Assembly: GCF_017876405.1 (NCBI RefSeq)
Contig: NZ_JAGINW010000001.1
Span: forward strand, 8,011,203-8,075,202
From: Kibdelosporangium banguiense
GTDB taxonomy: Bacteria > Actinomycetota > Actinomycetes > Mycobacteriales > Pseudonocardiaceae
DNA: 64,000 nt
Direction: 5' to 3'
Numbering within the stretch: position 1 is the first letter of the stretch; each line of letters starts with the position of its first letter. Shown one piece after another: positions 28,801 through 36,700 of this stretch. The position numbers and the translations under genes are program-made. The notes below the pieces were generated by a model. It saw nothing but the letters and a program-made list of their open reading frames with translations. It made no database searches and was not told the origin of the DNA.

Positions 28801-30724
28801 GCTGCACCCGGCGTTGCTCGATGCCGCCTTGCATGTGATGGGCGCGGGTCGTAGCAAGCTCGCGCTGCCGTTCTCCTACAGCGGTGTGTCGCTGCACGCG
28901 GCCGGTACGTCCACGCTGCGAGTTCGGATTTCCTGGCTGGACGACGACACTGTGTCGGTTCACCTCGCCGATGAGCGAGGGATTGCGGTGGCGTCGGTGG
29001 ATGCGCTGGCCCTGCGTTCGGCTACGCCACATGACTCTTTGTTCCGTCTCGACTGGGTCGCGGCGCCCAGGTCGGAGCCCGAAGGCTCGCACACAGTCGT
29101 CGCTGATCTACAAGAGCTGCAGGATGTCCCGGCGACGGTGTTCCTGATGATCCAGGACACGGCCGATACGGTCGAGGTTCTCGCGGTGTTGCAGGAATGG
29201 TTGACCGACGGCCGGTTCACCGCCTCGCGGCTGGCAGTCGTCGTCGATGGCTCATCCCTGACCGGTGCCGCGGTGCAGGGCCTGGTGCGGTCGGCATCCG
29301 CCGAGCAACCGGACCGTTTCGCCCTGATCACGTTGCACGACGCGGAGTTGCCAGTGCGCGCCTTGCTGGCGGCGCTCGCCGCGGGCGAGGCCGAATGCCA
29401 GGTACGCGGAGGCGAAGTCCGTGTTCCCCGCCTGGCACGTGTTACCGGACAACACCAGGCACCGGTGTGGGACGCCGACGGCACCGTGCTCATCACTGGC
29501 GGCACGGGCGTGCTGGGCGGTCTCGTGGCGCGTCATCTGGTGGCAGAGCATGGAATCCGCAGTCTGGTCCTCGTCAGCCGGCGCGGGAACGACGCTGGTC
29601 TTGTGGCGGAGCTGGAAACAGCGGGTGCGCTGGTGACAGTGGCCGCCTGCGATGTGTCGGACAAGGCAGCGCTCAAGCGTGTCCTCGACGACGTTCCCGC
29701 GGAATTCCCTCTGCGAGGCGTGGTGCACGCGGCAGGTGTCGTCGACGACGGGATCATCGGCTCGCTCACCCCGCAACGTGTCGGCGCGGTGCTGGCGCCG
29801 AAGGCGGATGCTGCCTGGCACTTGCACGAACTGACTGAGCACCTGGATCTGGCCCAATTCGTGCTGTTTTCCTCCGCGGCCGGAGTGTTCGGCACACCGG
29901 GACAGGGCAGTTACGCCGCCGCGAACGGATTCCTCGACGCGCTGGCCAGGCACCGCAGAGCTGCAGGCCTGCCTGCGGTGTCCCTCGCGTGGGGCTGGTG
30001 GGCACCTCGCAACGGACTGACCGGCGGCCTCGGCGAAGCCGACATGGCGCGGTTCGCAAGGTCGGGCGTCCGCCCGTTGTCCCCGGGCGAAGGACTCGCG
30101 CTGTTCGATGCCGCCTGTGCCGCCGACGAACCGGTGCTCGTGCCGATCAAGCTGGACGTCGCACGCGCCGAACAGGTTCCCGGCCTGTTGCGTGGCCTGG
30201 TCGCCGCGAAGGCCCCGGTCCGGATCGAGGCCGGTCTGCCCGAACGCCTGGCCGAACTGCCCGAGGCCGACCAGCATCGCACCGTGCTGGACCTGGTCCG
30301 GGCACACACCGCGGCCACACTCGGCCATCCCCGCCCGGACATGGTCGACACGACGCGGGGCTTCATGGACGCCGGCTTCGATTCGTTGACCGCCGTGGAA
30401 CTACGCAACCGGCTGGCGGCCGCGACCGGTGTCCGGCTGCCTGCCACCCTGCTGTTCGACCACCCGACGCCGGTCGATCTGGCCCGGCGGTTGCACACCG
30501 AGCTGGTGGGCGATCAGGCGCCGTGGTCCCCGATCGACGAGCTGGACCGGCTGGAGGCCGGTCTGCGGGCGATGACCGACGACGAGGCCGCCCGCCAGGC
30601 GGTGACGGTCCGCCTGCGTGCACTACTGGCCACCCTCGACAGCGACGACTCGGCCGGTGCGCTCGATACCGCCACCGACGACGAGCTGTTCGACCTGGTG
30701 GACAACGACCTGGGAATTCGCTGA
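13820..30724 (+). CDS. Type I modular polyketide synthase: KSQ loading module and extension modules 1-3
   Basis: 5634 residues from ATG 13820 (GGGGG upstream; a GTG at 13802 would add six). Approximate domains: loading KSQ 5-418, with Gln163 replacing the nucleophile Cys (SAQSSS); AT 515-810; ACP 870-941 (Ser903). Module 1: KS 955-1352 (Cys1100), AT 1441-1740 (VVQP, GHSQGE, YASH: methylmalonyl), DH 1789-2047 (His1822, Asp1979), KR 2197-2400 (LDD, B1 type), ACP 2464-2534. Module 2: KS 2557-2957 (Cys2707), AT 3053-3340 (YASH), KR 3594-3780 (no LDD, Trp after the Ser motif, Gln not His: A1 type), ACP 3862-3936, no DH. Module 3: KS 3955-4370 (Cys4120), AT 4460-4750 (FASH variant), DH 4806-5070 (His4839, Asp5001), KR 5221-5405 (VDD), ACP 5484-5560, then a C-terminal docking region. 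The loading AT has HASH instead of YASH, so its substrate (methylmalonate, giving propionate, expected) is less certain. The chain passes to the protein encoded 20 nt downstream. Confidence 0.95.
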   Translation: MGTSDEIAVIGMSCRLPGAPGPAAYWELLRTGTEAVTAMPADRWGSATEPDERLRRGGFLDRVGDFDPAFFGISPREAAAMDPQQRLMLELSWEALEDAGLVPGALDRAGVFIGAIREDYASLSRTEGFSAHSMTGLQRGMIANRISYTLGLGGPSFVVDSAQSSSLVAVHTACVSLMCGECTIALAGGVTLNLGLDSALTAVEFGGLSPDGRCHVFDERANGYVRGEGGGLVVLKPLARAVADGDLIHCVIRGSAITNDGGGAGLTVPEQAAQEEVLRLAYRRAGVAPADVQYVELHGSGTKVGDPIEAAALGAVLGEGRPAEQPLLVGSAKTNIGHLEGAAGMAGLLRAVLGIKHGQVPASLNFSTPNPRIPLSELKIRVQDTTVPWPDTQRPRLAGVSSFGMGGTNCHVVLSEWTQPQPGQSGGEVAPWVLSARTEEALWDQAERLRAHIAADPGLSLADAAWSSATTRSAFPHRAVLIASDRDRTLEGLAAIADGSLFPGLTTGIVRPTGKVAFVFPGQGTQWIGMAEQLLDSSAVFAAQIEACAAALAPYTGFSLFDVLHGIGSLDDIEVVQPTLFAMMVSLAALWRSLGIEPDAVVGHSQGEIAAACVAGALSLENAAKVIALRARAFRDLLTEGAMAAVTLPAAQVVPRLTEWAGRLSIGAVNAPNSTVVSGEPAAMDEFLAACEADGVRLRRVPVRHASHSPLMEPLRDRLLTDLADIRPMATDVTFVSTVAGGPVAGTELDASYWYRNLRQRVEFEQAVRALVASDHGVFVEVSPHPVLTSPVQETAGDVLAVGSLRRDAGSLDQVMTSLAQLHVNGVQPAWERAFDGRRVPLPTYPFQRQRYWLGENVPVSVVREAPRDALELVRAHTAAVLGFPTPEAVAVDCTFRELGVDSHLAVDLRNRIAASMGRSLQVTAFFDHPTCADLADHLTGGRIESAPELSLAQADDPVVIVGMACRFPGGVLSPEDLWDLVAEGRDAISEFPAERGWGTGFGGFVDDVAGFDAAFFGISPREALGMDPQQRLVLECSWEALERAGVDPLSVRGSGLGVYVGVMAGDGAGVTGGAASVVSGRVAYVLGAEGPAVSVDTACSSSLVALHLATQAVRHGECSMALAGGVTVMSSPDLFEEFARQGGLAADGRCKSFAATADGTGWAEGVGLLVVERLSDARRLGHQALAVVAGSAVNQDGASNGLTAPSGRAQQRVIRQAMANAGLTPGDVDVVEAHGTGTRLGDPIEAEAVVATYGQDRTVPLLLGSVKSNIGHTQAAAGIAGVIKTVSAMRHGVVPASLHIGEPSSFVDWSAGGVTLAREAVAWPPADRARRAGVSSFGISGTNAHVVLEQAPVEVLVEHSAVTGPMPWVLSARSEKALREQAKRLSARLGERPEQAADVALSLATGRAALEHRAVVLDGVAGLDRFVFGGTAVTGVVRPLGKTVFVFPGQGSQWAGMAAELPASSPVFAEWIGQCADALDPLVDWSLLDVLRGGQLDQVAVVQPALWAVMVSLAGLWRSFGVEPDVVVGHSQGEIAAACVAGVLSLEDGARIVVGRSRVIAEELSGQGAMASVLQPVERVQELLLPWVDRLSVAAVNGPASVVVSGDAAAMHEFLALEGVRGKRIAVDYASHSAHVECVRDEILTALEGITPQAGTIPFFSTVTGEVTDALDAEYWYQNLRRTVRFEEAVRTLATSGHGVFLEMSPHPALIAGIQDIAEDAVAIGSLRRHDGGLERFLTSVAEAHVQGVAVDWSPAFTSAHPRLVDLPTYAFQHEQYWLAARTSKGVAHPILETSVELADSAGSLSTGRISLRAQPWLADHSIADTVLFPGTGFVELAVWAGRQMDCGTIQELTIEAPLMLGAQDVVQIQVLVGALDDTGCRSVTMHARVAGAQEWQRHASGSLAPTASPSDQLGGEWPPPRATAVDFRYDVLAEPGFGYGPAFQGLRSAWRRDSELFAEVELRPELTGFGLHPALVDAALHPLLAETDGLRLPFVWTGVRWQPTEATSVRVRLTPAADGGFAVAITDTEGAPVASIDSLILRETGQRSKSLYEVDWSTVSTVSSEPVDHQVFACPQPAGLSPDQAARLVLAETLTAIQDWLAGEHPDQSRLVLVTANATSTEPNLAHAAVWGLVRSAQAEHPDRFVLVDLDEHGIGDLTEVVGIGEPQVAVRDGVVLVPRLRRMTAEPGPGLSGPGTVLLTGATGTLGSLLARHLVTAHGVRRLLLASRTIDASSELVADLTELGAIVDVLACDVSDRDQVARLLARVPADHPLSAVVHAAGVLDDCLIESLTPERLDTVLAAKADAAWHLHELTSGMDLSAFVLFSSMAGVVGTGGQANYAAANAFLDALSTHRHAHGLPAVSMTWGLWEQRSGMTASVGELERSRLARAGITPLPSGLGLELFDAALSAGRAVVAPTRIDPRALRAVDLPAVLRDMVKTTADRTDGWRLVDLPEIERRQAALDLVRAHAATVLGHSAADAVTAGRAFKELGFDSLTGVELRNRLAAACGVSLPSTLIFDSPTPEAVADRLLAQLLGKQATAPVVHAVPVASDDDPVVLVGMACRFPGGVLSPEDLWDLVAEGRDAVSAYPADRGWAGTGAGGFVPGATGFDAAFFGISPREALGMDPQQRLVLECSWEALERAGVDPLSVRGSGLGIFIGVMRGDYVSPGDYGLTGAASSVVSGRIAYVLGTEGPAVSVDTACSSSLVALHLAADSIRRGECSMALVGGVTVMSSPMLFEEFARQGGLAADGRCKSFASSADGTSWAEGVGLVVVERLSEARRNGHRVLAVVAGSAVNQDGASNGLTAPNGPSQQRVISQALANAGLAAGDVDVVEGHGTGTRLGDPIEAQAVLDVYGRNRVEPLLLGSVKSNIGHTQAAAGMAGVMKMVLAMRHGVVPASLHIDEPSSVVDWPMGSVELARESVAWPSTGRARRAGVSSFGISGTNAHVIIEQPPAAAEMADRSGCDTAPWALSARSGEALREQAGRLLTQLQAHPESAADVAYSLVRTRAQLTHRAVVFDGTTGLDRLANGIPGRTVVEGVVEEPGRTVFVFPGQGSQWVGMAVELWESSVVFGEWMDRCGVALEPWVGWSLRDGLCGGGVDVVQPALWAVMVSLAGLWRSFGVEPDVVVGHSQGEIAAACVAGVLSLEDGARIVASRSRVIADQLSGDGAMASIVLPVDRVRELLAPWGGRLSVAAVNGPASVVVSGDATAMEEFLTLEGVRGKRIAVDYASHSAQVECARDKILDALGEITPQAGIIPFFSTVTGEVTDALDAEYWYQNLRRTVRFEEAVRTLAAGGHNVFLEMSPHQVLTMSIQDIAEDAVALGSLRRDNGGMDRFLTSVAEAHVRGVAVDWSPTFEAYRPQIVDLPTYAFQHQRYWPETAAPTSSTVDDWRYRIDWQPVTEAQSVVSGQWLAVVPEGIVGYEPVLTGLERLGMAVEPVVLSQLDDRLRQSEPAGVLSLLALDERDQPAATRGLHSTLALIRALADVDASLWLLTSGAVAAASQDVVVNPVQAQIWGLGLAAGLEHPDHWGGLVDVPAVVDDQVIGKLAAVFAGKEDQVAVRAEGTYARRLVRAARDRQPEHVWQPRGTVLITGGTGGLGAHVARSLAHDGAEHLVLVSRRGPEAPGAVDLTTELDGLGVQVTVVACDVADYTAVRELVTSLPQLTAVVHAAGIGQHATPLTDMSPDDLADVLRAKVLGAAHLDALLDYDTLDAFVLFSSGAGVWGGGGQGAYGAANAYLDALAQQRRALSGRATSIAWGSWSGDGMARGVAGERFQALGLSKMDPATAVRALREAVAEDETCLVVADIDWSRFGPAYAVSRARPLLAEVFTDDQPMVETDLARQLAGLTEAEQRRTVLTTVRAHVAAVLGMASGDGVDDRRAFKELGLDSVTAVELRNRLTSATGLNLPTTIVFDHPSAAALTDYLLAEAVPTARPAPETPAGAVDEPIAIVAMSCRFPGGVQSADDLWRLVADEVDAISGFPADRGWRLSADRTVTESGGFLYDAAEFDADFFGISPREAAAMDPQQRLLLECSWEAFERAGIDPGSVRGSRVGVFVGALAQDYGPRMHEAPADFEGYLATGSTGSVVSGRIAYTFGLAGQAVTIDTGCSSSLVALHLACQALRQGECTQALVGGVTVMANPGAFVEFSRLGGIAVDGRCKPFASAADGTGWSEGAGVLLVEPLSEARRNGHPVLAVVRGSAVNQDGASNGLTAPSGVAQQQVIRQALASAGFTPADVDVVEGHGTGTRLGDPIEAQAVLATYGQNRSVPLLLGSVKSNIGHTQAAAGMAGVMKMVLAMRHGVVPRSLHIDEPSSFVDWSVGSVELAREAVAWPAAGRARRAGVSSFGVGGTNAHVIIEEIPPEAPGDRHVGADAVPWVLSARSSVALRDQARKLAVSLTERPESTVDVGHSLVTGRAALEHRAVVLDGVAGLDRVGAGAVEGVARPLGKTVFVFPGQGSQWVGMAVELWESSVVFGEWMDRCDVALRPWVGWSLRDGLSSGCVDVVQPALWAVMVSLAGLWRSFGVEPDVVVGHSQGEIAAACVAGVLSLEDGARMVVSRSRVIAEELSGKGAMASALEPVERVQELLLPWADRLSIAAVNGPASVVVSGDAAAMDEFLGTAGVRGKRIAADFASHSAHVECARDKILDALGEITPQAGTIPFFSTVTGEVTDALDAEYWYQNLRRTVRFEETVRTLAASGHNVFLEMSPHPVLTMSIQDTAEDAVVIGSLRREDGGLKRLLTSVGEAYVQGVDVDWRPAFAGLQAQRVDLPTYAFQRRRHWLNADDIDVSLADHPFISSATVLADTDATVFTGQLSLNRSPWLADHAVGDTVLLPGTAFLDLALWAGDQVGCGQVVELAFEAPLALPGEDVRTVQLAVDAPDSVGRRPIRIYSRSSTDASWTRHASGLLAETTPTGGDPMPWPPVDAESIEVPGLYEKLTELGYEYGPAFRGLRSAYRSGTELYAEAVLPDGLRAEAGRFRLHPALLDAALHVMGAGRSKLALPFSYSGVSLHAAGTSTLRVRISWLDDDTVSVHLADERGIAVASVDALALRSATPHDSLFRLDWVAAPRSEPEGSHTVVADLQELQDVPATVFLMIQDTADTVEVLAVLQEWLTDGRFTASRLAVVVDGSSLTGAAVQGLVRSASAEQPDRFALITLHDAELPVRALLAALAAGEAECQVRGGEVRVPRLARVTGQHQAPVWDADGTVLITGGTGVLGGLVARHLVAEHGIRSLVLVSRRGNDAGLVAELETAGALVTVAACDVSDKAALKRVLDDVPAEFPLRGVVHAAGVVDDGIIGSLTPQRVGAVLAPKADAAWHLHELTEHLDLAQFVLFSSAAGVFGTPGQGSYAAANGFLDALARHRRAAGLPAVSLAWGWWAPRNGLTGGLGEADMARFARSGVRPLSPGEGLALFDAACAADEPVLVPIKLDVARAEQVPGLLRGLVAAKAPVRIEAGLPERLAELPEADQHRTVLDLVRAHTAATLGHPRPDMVDTTRGFMDAGFDSLTAVELRNRLAAATGVRLPATLLFDHPTPVDLARRLHTELVGDQAPWSPIDELDRLEAGLRAMTDDEAARQAVTVRLRALLATLDSDDSAGALDTATDDELFDLVDNDLGIR
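16703..16782 (+). repeat. 80-bp exact repeat in KS of module 1, copy in module 2
   Basis: The 80 bp at 16703-16782 recur identically at 21506-21585, at the N-terminal edge of the module 1 and module 2 ketosynthases. A longer, nearly identical block follows (about 16862-16998 versus 21665-21801). Identity at silent positions shows recent duplication or gene conversion between modules. Confidence 0.85.
18803..18885 (+). repeat. 83-bp exact repeat in AT of module 1, copy in module 2
   Basis: The 83 bp at 18803-18885 recur identically at 23624-23706, and a close copy with some changes lies near 27848-27930 in the module 3 AT. They encode the AT segment ending with the YWYQNLRRTVRFEE motif. Silent-site identity suggests gene conversion among the methylmalonyl ATs. 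Confidence 0.85.
22991..23058 (+). repeat. 68-bp exact repeat in AT of module 2, copy in module 3
   Basis: The 68 bp at 22991-23058 recur identically at 27215-27282 and the identity continues after one mismatch. They encode the start of the AT domains around the GQGSQWVGMAVELWESS motif. The block is strikingly rich in G and T compared with flanking PKS sequence. Confidence 0.85.
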
Positions 30725-30743
30725 GCCGGTCAGGAGCCGAGCT

Positions 30744-33700
30744 GTGGACAACGAGCAGAAGCTACGCGACTACCTCAAGCGGGTCATCACCGACCTGCAG
30801 CACACTCGCGGACGGCTGCGCGAGGTCGAGTCGGCCGCGCACGAGCCGATCGCGATCGTCGCGATGAGCTGCCGCCTGCCCGGCGCGGTCGCCACCCCCG
30901 CCGATCTCTGGCGGCTGGTCGTGAACGGCACCGACGCCATCTCGGAGTTCCCCACCGACCGCGGCTGGGACCTGGAAGCGTTGTACGACCCCGATCCCGA
31001 TCACACGGGCACCAGCTACACCCGGCACGGCGGGTTTCTGCACGACGCGGCCCTGTTCGACCCGAGCCTGTTCGGTGTGTCGCCCCGTGAGGCACTGTCG
31101 ATGGACCCGCAGCAGCGGCTGTTGCTGGAGACGGCCTGGGAGAGCTTCGAGAACGCCGGTATCGACCCGTTTTCCCTGCGTGGCAGCAGGGCCGGTGTGT
31201 TCACCGGCGTGATGTACCAGGACTACGGCAGCCGGTTGTACCGTATCCCGGACGGTTTCGAAGGGCTGCTCAACGTCGGCAGCTCACCCAGTGTCGTGTC
31301 CGGCCGCGTGTCCTACACCTTCGGGCTGGAAGGGCCAGCGGTCACAGTCGACACCGCTTGCTCCTCGTCGTTGACGGCGTTGCACTTGGCGTGCCAGTCG
31401 TTGCGACGCCAGGAGTGCTCGCTCGCGTTGGCCGGCGGTGTCGCGGTCATGGCGACTCCGGGTACGTTCATCGACTTCAGCCGGCAGCGTGGGCTTTCGC
31501 CAGACGGCCGGTGCAAGGCGTTCGCTGCCGCTGCGGACGGCACCGGATTCTCCGAAGGCGTTGGCGTTTTGTTGCTCGAGCGGCTGTCCGACGCCGTGAA
31601 CAACGGTCACCAGGTGCTCGCCGTGGTGCGCGGCTCGGCGGTGAACCAAGACGGCGCGAGCAGCCGTCTGACCGCGCCGAGCGGTCCGGCGCAGCAGCGG
31701 GTGATCCGGCAAGCCCTGGCCGACGCCGGTCGCACTGCCGCCGAGATCGACGTGGTCGAAGCACACGGAACCGGTACCACACTCGGTGATCCCATTGAGG
31801 CGCAGGCATTGCTGGCCACCTATGGCCAAGATCGGGCCGATCCGCTGTGGCTGGGGTCGATCAAGTCCAACATCGGCCACACGCAGGCGGCGGCCGGCGT
31901 GACGGGCGTGATCAAGATGGTGCTGGCGATGCGGCACGGCATCATGCCCCGCACCTTGCACGTGGACCAGCCTTCCCCGCAGATCGACTGGTCCGCCGGA
32001 GCGGTGGAGCTGCTGATCGAACAACGTCCGTGGGACAAGGACAACGCGCCGCGACGCGCGGCCGTGTCATCGTTCGGTGCGAGCGGCACCAACGCGCATG
32101 TCATCCTGGAAGAGGCGCCGCAACCGGCGGTCGAAGAGCCCGGCGAGCGCGCGGCGGGGCCGGTGCCCTGCTTGCTGTCCGCACATTCAGCTGAGGCCTT
32201 GCGAGCTCAGGCGCAGCGCCTGCTGACGCATCTGAGCGACAATCCGGACCTCGAAGTGCTGGACGTCGGCAACTCCCTCGCCGGCCGGGCGGCACTCACC
32301 GAACGGGCCGTGCTCATCGCAGATGACCGGGTCGGACTCGCCGACGCACTGACTACTTTGGACAGTGAGATACTCGGCAGTGTTGCCGAATCGGGCTTGG
32401 TGGCGTTCCTGTTCTCTGGGCAGGGCTCTCAGCGCATCGGCATGGGACAACAGCTGTACGAGGCTTTCCCGGTGTTCGCCGAGGCGTGGGACGCCGCGTG
32501 CGCCGGGCTGGATCCCTCGTTACGCAACGTGGTCAAGGATGACGTTGCGGCGCTCGACCAGACGGCCTTCGCCCAGCAGGCACTGTTCGCGCTCGAAGTC
32601 GCGCTGTTCCGGCTGGTCGAGTCATGGGGACTGCGACCGGATCTCCTGCTGGGGCATTCCATCGGTGAGATCGCCGCGGCGCACGCGGCCGGTGTTTTGT
32701 CTCTTGCGGACGCCTGCGCGCTCGTCTCGGCGCGTGGCCGGTTGATGCAGCGACTGCCTGAGGGTGGCGCGATGATCGCGATCCGGGCCAGTGAGGACGA
32801 AATCCAGGCGCTGCTGGACGAACGGATCGGCATCGCTGCGGTCAACGGGCCGCAGTCGGTGGTGTTGTCCGGCGAGCAGGACGCGATCACCGCCATGGAG
32901 TCGTTGTGGCGGGAGCGAGGACGTGAGGTCAAACGCCTGCGCGTCAGCCATGCGTTCCACTCCGCCCGGATGGAGCCGATGCTCGCGGAGTTCGGCCGGG
33001 TCGTGGCGGGATTGTCGTTCCAGCCGCCCCGCATCCGGATCGTCTCGACCGTGACCGGGCAGATCATCGGCGACGAGCTGTGCACGCCGGAGTACTGGGT
33101 GCGCCAAGTACGGGACACTGTCCGGTTCGCCGATGGCATGCGCAGCCTGGCCGAACTCGGCGCCCGGTCGTTCGTGGAACTCGGGCCGGACGGCGTGCTC
33201 GCGGCAATGGGACAGGACTGCCTTGAAGGCGTCGATGCCGTGCTGGTGCCGACTTTGCGCGGCGACCGGCCGGAAGGGCGCACGGTCGCCACCGCGCTGG
33301 CCAAGTTGCACGTCCGTGGCGTTGCCGTGGACTGGGCGGGATACTTCGCTGGCACGGGCGCACGGCGGGTGGAGCTGCCCACGTATGCGTTTCAGCGCAA
33401 GCGGTACTGGCTCGACGCGCCGCGTGACACCGGGGACATCGCAGGCGCTGGCCTGCGGTCCGCGGAACACCCGTTGCTCGCGGCCGCTGTCGAGCTGGCG
33501 GGAGCCGACGGCCTGTTGCTCACCGGCAAGTTGTCCTTGCGGTCGCATCCGTGGCTGGGCGACCACGTTGTCCACGACAAGGTGCTCGTGCCCGGCACAG
33601 CGTTGCTGGATCTCGCGATCAGGGCCGGCGACCGAGTCGGTTGCGGTCGGATCACCGAACTCACCCTGCACGCGCCGATGGTCCTGACCACCACCGGAGG

Positions 33701-36700
33701 CATCGAACTGCAGCTGCGGGTGGGTGAACCGGACAGCACTGGTTGCCGGAGTGTGGACATCCACTCCCGTGACGATTCCGAATGGACACACAACGCCGGC
33801 GGTGTACTGGCTGCCGAGGACACGTCCGCATCTTTCGATCTAAAACACTGGCCGCCTGCCGAAGCCGTCGCGCTCGATGTCGACGGCCACTACGACCGGC
33901 TCACCGAGACGGGTTTGTGCTACGGCCCGGTGTTCCGCGGCCTGCAGGCGGCCTGGCGGCGGGGTGATGAGATCTTCGCCGAAGTCGGCCTTCCAGCGTC
34001 GGAGCGCCCCGAGTCGGTCCATTTCGGACTTCACCCCGCGTTGCTCGACGCCGCTCTGCATACGATCGGGCTCGGACCGCTCGGTGACTCGGGGCTCGCG
34101 CAGTTGCCGTTCGCGTGGAACGACGTTTCTTTGTACGCAACGGGTGCGTCGACGATCCGCGTTCGCGTGACCCCCGCCGGTCCCGGTGCGGTGACGATCC
34201 AGGTCGCTGACAGCACGGGCGCGCCGGTTGCTTCGATCGGTTCGCTGGCAGTGCGACCGGTGGGCGCTCTGCAGACCAGATCGGACCATCTCTACCGGGT
34301 CGACTGGGCTGAAGTGCAAGCAGGCTCGCCCGTCCGGACAGCCGAGCTTTCGGCGTGCGACGAGGTCGTGCCGGATGTCGCGCTGGTCATGTGTTCTGCC
34401 GAACTAGGTCTGCCGGACAGTGGCCGGGATGCGGCTCGACGCGCGCTGGATCTGGTACAGCAGTGGCTGACTGACGAGCGCTTCACCGCGTCGCGGCTGG
34501 CCTTCGTAACGCGGGGAGCCGTGGCCGTCGCAGCCGGAGACGATGTGCCGGACCTGACCCACGCACCCGTGTGGGGCCTGCTGCGGTCCGCGCAGAGCGA
34601 GCACCCGGACCGATTCGTACTCGTTGATGTCGACGACCAACCAGAGTCGATGAGGGTGCTGCCGGAGGTGTTTGCCACCGGTGAACCACAGCTGGCGGTA
34701 CGTGCCGGTGTCGGATACGCGCCTCGGCTGACGCGCGTTGCGGCATCCGAACGCCGAGGCAACTGGCGGTTGGACGTCTCGGCGGAACGGACCCTCGACG
34801 GTCTCAAGGTGGTGGCCGCCCCCGAAGCTGAGCGGCCGCTCGGCGAGGGCGAGGTCCGGGTCGCGATCCGCGCCGCCGGGCTGAACTTCCGGGACGTGCT
34901 GCTCGCCCTGGGCATGTACCCCGGTGAGGCGGCCATCGGTAGCGAAGGCGCTGGTGTAGTGGTGGAGACCGGCCCGGGGGTGGCCGGCCACAAGCCCGGT
35001 GACCAGGTGTTCGGGCTTTTCCAGGGCGCGTTCGGCACGCTCGCGGTGACCGACCAGCGGTACTTGGCACCGATCCCGGCCGGGTGGACGTTCGAACAGG
35101 CCGCATCGGTGCCGCTGGTGTTCCTGACCGCCTACTACGGCCTGCGCGACCTCGGCAACGTGCAGCCGGGCGACCGGGTCCTGGTGCACGCCGCCGCCGG
35201 CGGGGTCGGCATGGCCGCTGTGCAGCTCGTCTCACACTTCGGTGCAGAGGTGTTCGGCACGGCCAGCCCCGGCAAATGGGCTGCGGCCGGGCTTGCCGAG
35301 GACCGTATCGCGTCGTCACGGACGTCGGACTTCGAGACGAAATTCGCCGGCGGAGTCGATGTCGTGCTCAACTGCCTGGCGCGCGAGTTCGTGGACGCCT
35401 CGCTGAGGTTGCTGTCGCCTGGCGGCCGGTTCGTCGAGATGGGCAAGACCGACATCCGTGCCGCGAACGACGTGGCCGAGACGTACAACGGGGTGTCGTA
35501 CAGAGCGTTCGACCTGTTCGAAGCCGGTCCCGACCGGATCGGCGAGATGCTGGCCGAGATCATCAAGGGGTTCGCCACCGGTGCGCTCCAGCCGCTTCCG
35601 GTCCGGACCTGGGACATCCGCGAGGCCGGGGCCGCGTTCAGGTTCGTCGCGCAGGCCCAGCACGTCGGCAAGGTCGTGCTGACTGTGCCGAGACCGATGG
35701 ACGCCGACGGCACGGTCCTGATCACTGGAGGTACTGGAGCGCTGGGTGCACTGCTCGCGCGGCATCTGGTGACCGAGCACGGTGTGCGCCACCTGGTGCT
35801 GGCCAGCCGTCGAGGCGAGGCCACGGAACTGTGCGCCGAGTTGACGGTGTTGGGCGCGACGGTCACCACGGCCGCCTGTGACATCTCGGACCGCATGGCA
35901 CTGGCGGAACTGCTGGCCGCGATACCAGCCGAGCATCCGCTGACAGCTGTCGTGCACGCCGCCGGTGTGCTGTCCGACGCCACCATCTCCGCCCTGACGC
36001 CCGCCCAACTCGACGAGGTCCTGCGCCCCAAACTGGATGCCGCATGGCATCTGCACGAGCTGACCGAGCACCTGGATCTGGCCCAGTTCGTGCTGTTCTC
36101 GTCCGCCGCAGGGGTGCTCGGCGGACCGGGACAGGGCAACTACGCCGCTGGCAACGCGTTTCTCGACGCCCTTGCCCAGCATCGCCGGGCGCGTGGCCTG
36201 CCTGGGGTGTCGCTGGCGTGGGGGTTCTGGGCGCAGGACGGCGGCATGGCCGGCCAGGTGGACGCTCGTGACAGGCCACGGATGACCAGGTCAGGGGTCG
36301 CGGGTCTGTCCGAACAGGAGGGTCTGGCCCTGTTCGACGCGGCCCTTGGTGCTGACGAGGCGGCGTTGGTCCCGGTCCGGTTCGACTTCACCGCAATGCG
36401 TTCCGCCCCGCCGTTGTTGCGTCGGCTCGTACGCGCTCGCACCCGGCGGGTGGTCGAGGATGAGGCCCGCACTCAACCTGCCGCCGACCTGGCCGGCCTG
36501 TCAGTGTCCGAACAGGACAGTGCGATGCTGGACCTGGTGCGCCGGCACGCGGCCATGGTGCTCGGGTTCGGCTCGGCGGCCGAGATCGATGACAGCCGGG
36601 CATTCCGCGAACTGGGTTTCGACTCGCTCACCTCGGTCGAGCTGCGTAACCGGCTGGGCACCGTGACCGGCTTGCGGCTGTCGGCGACGCTGGTGTTCGA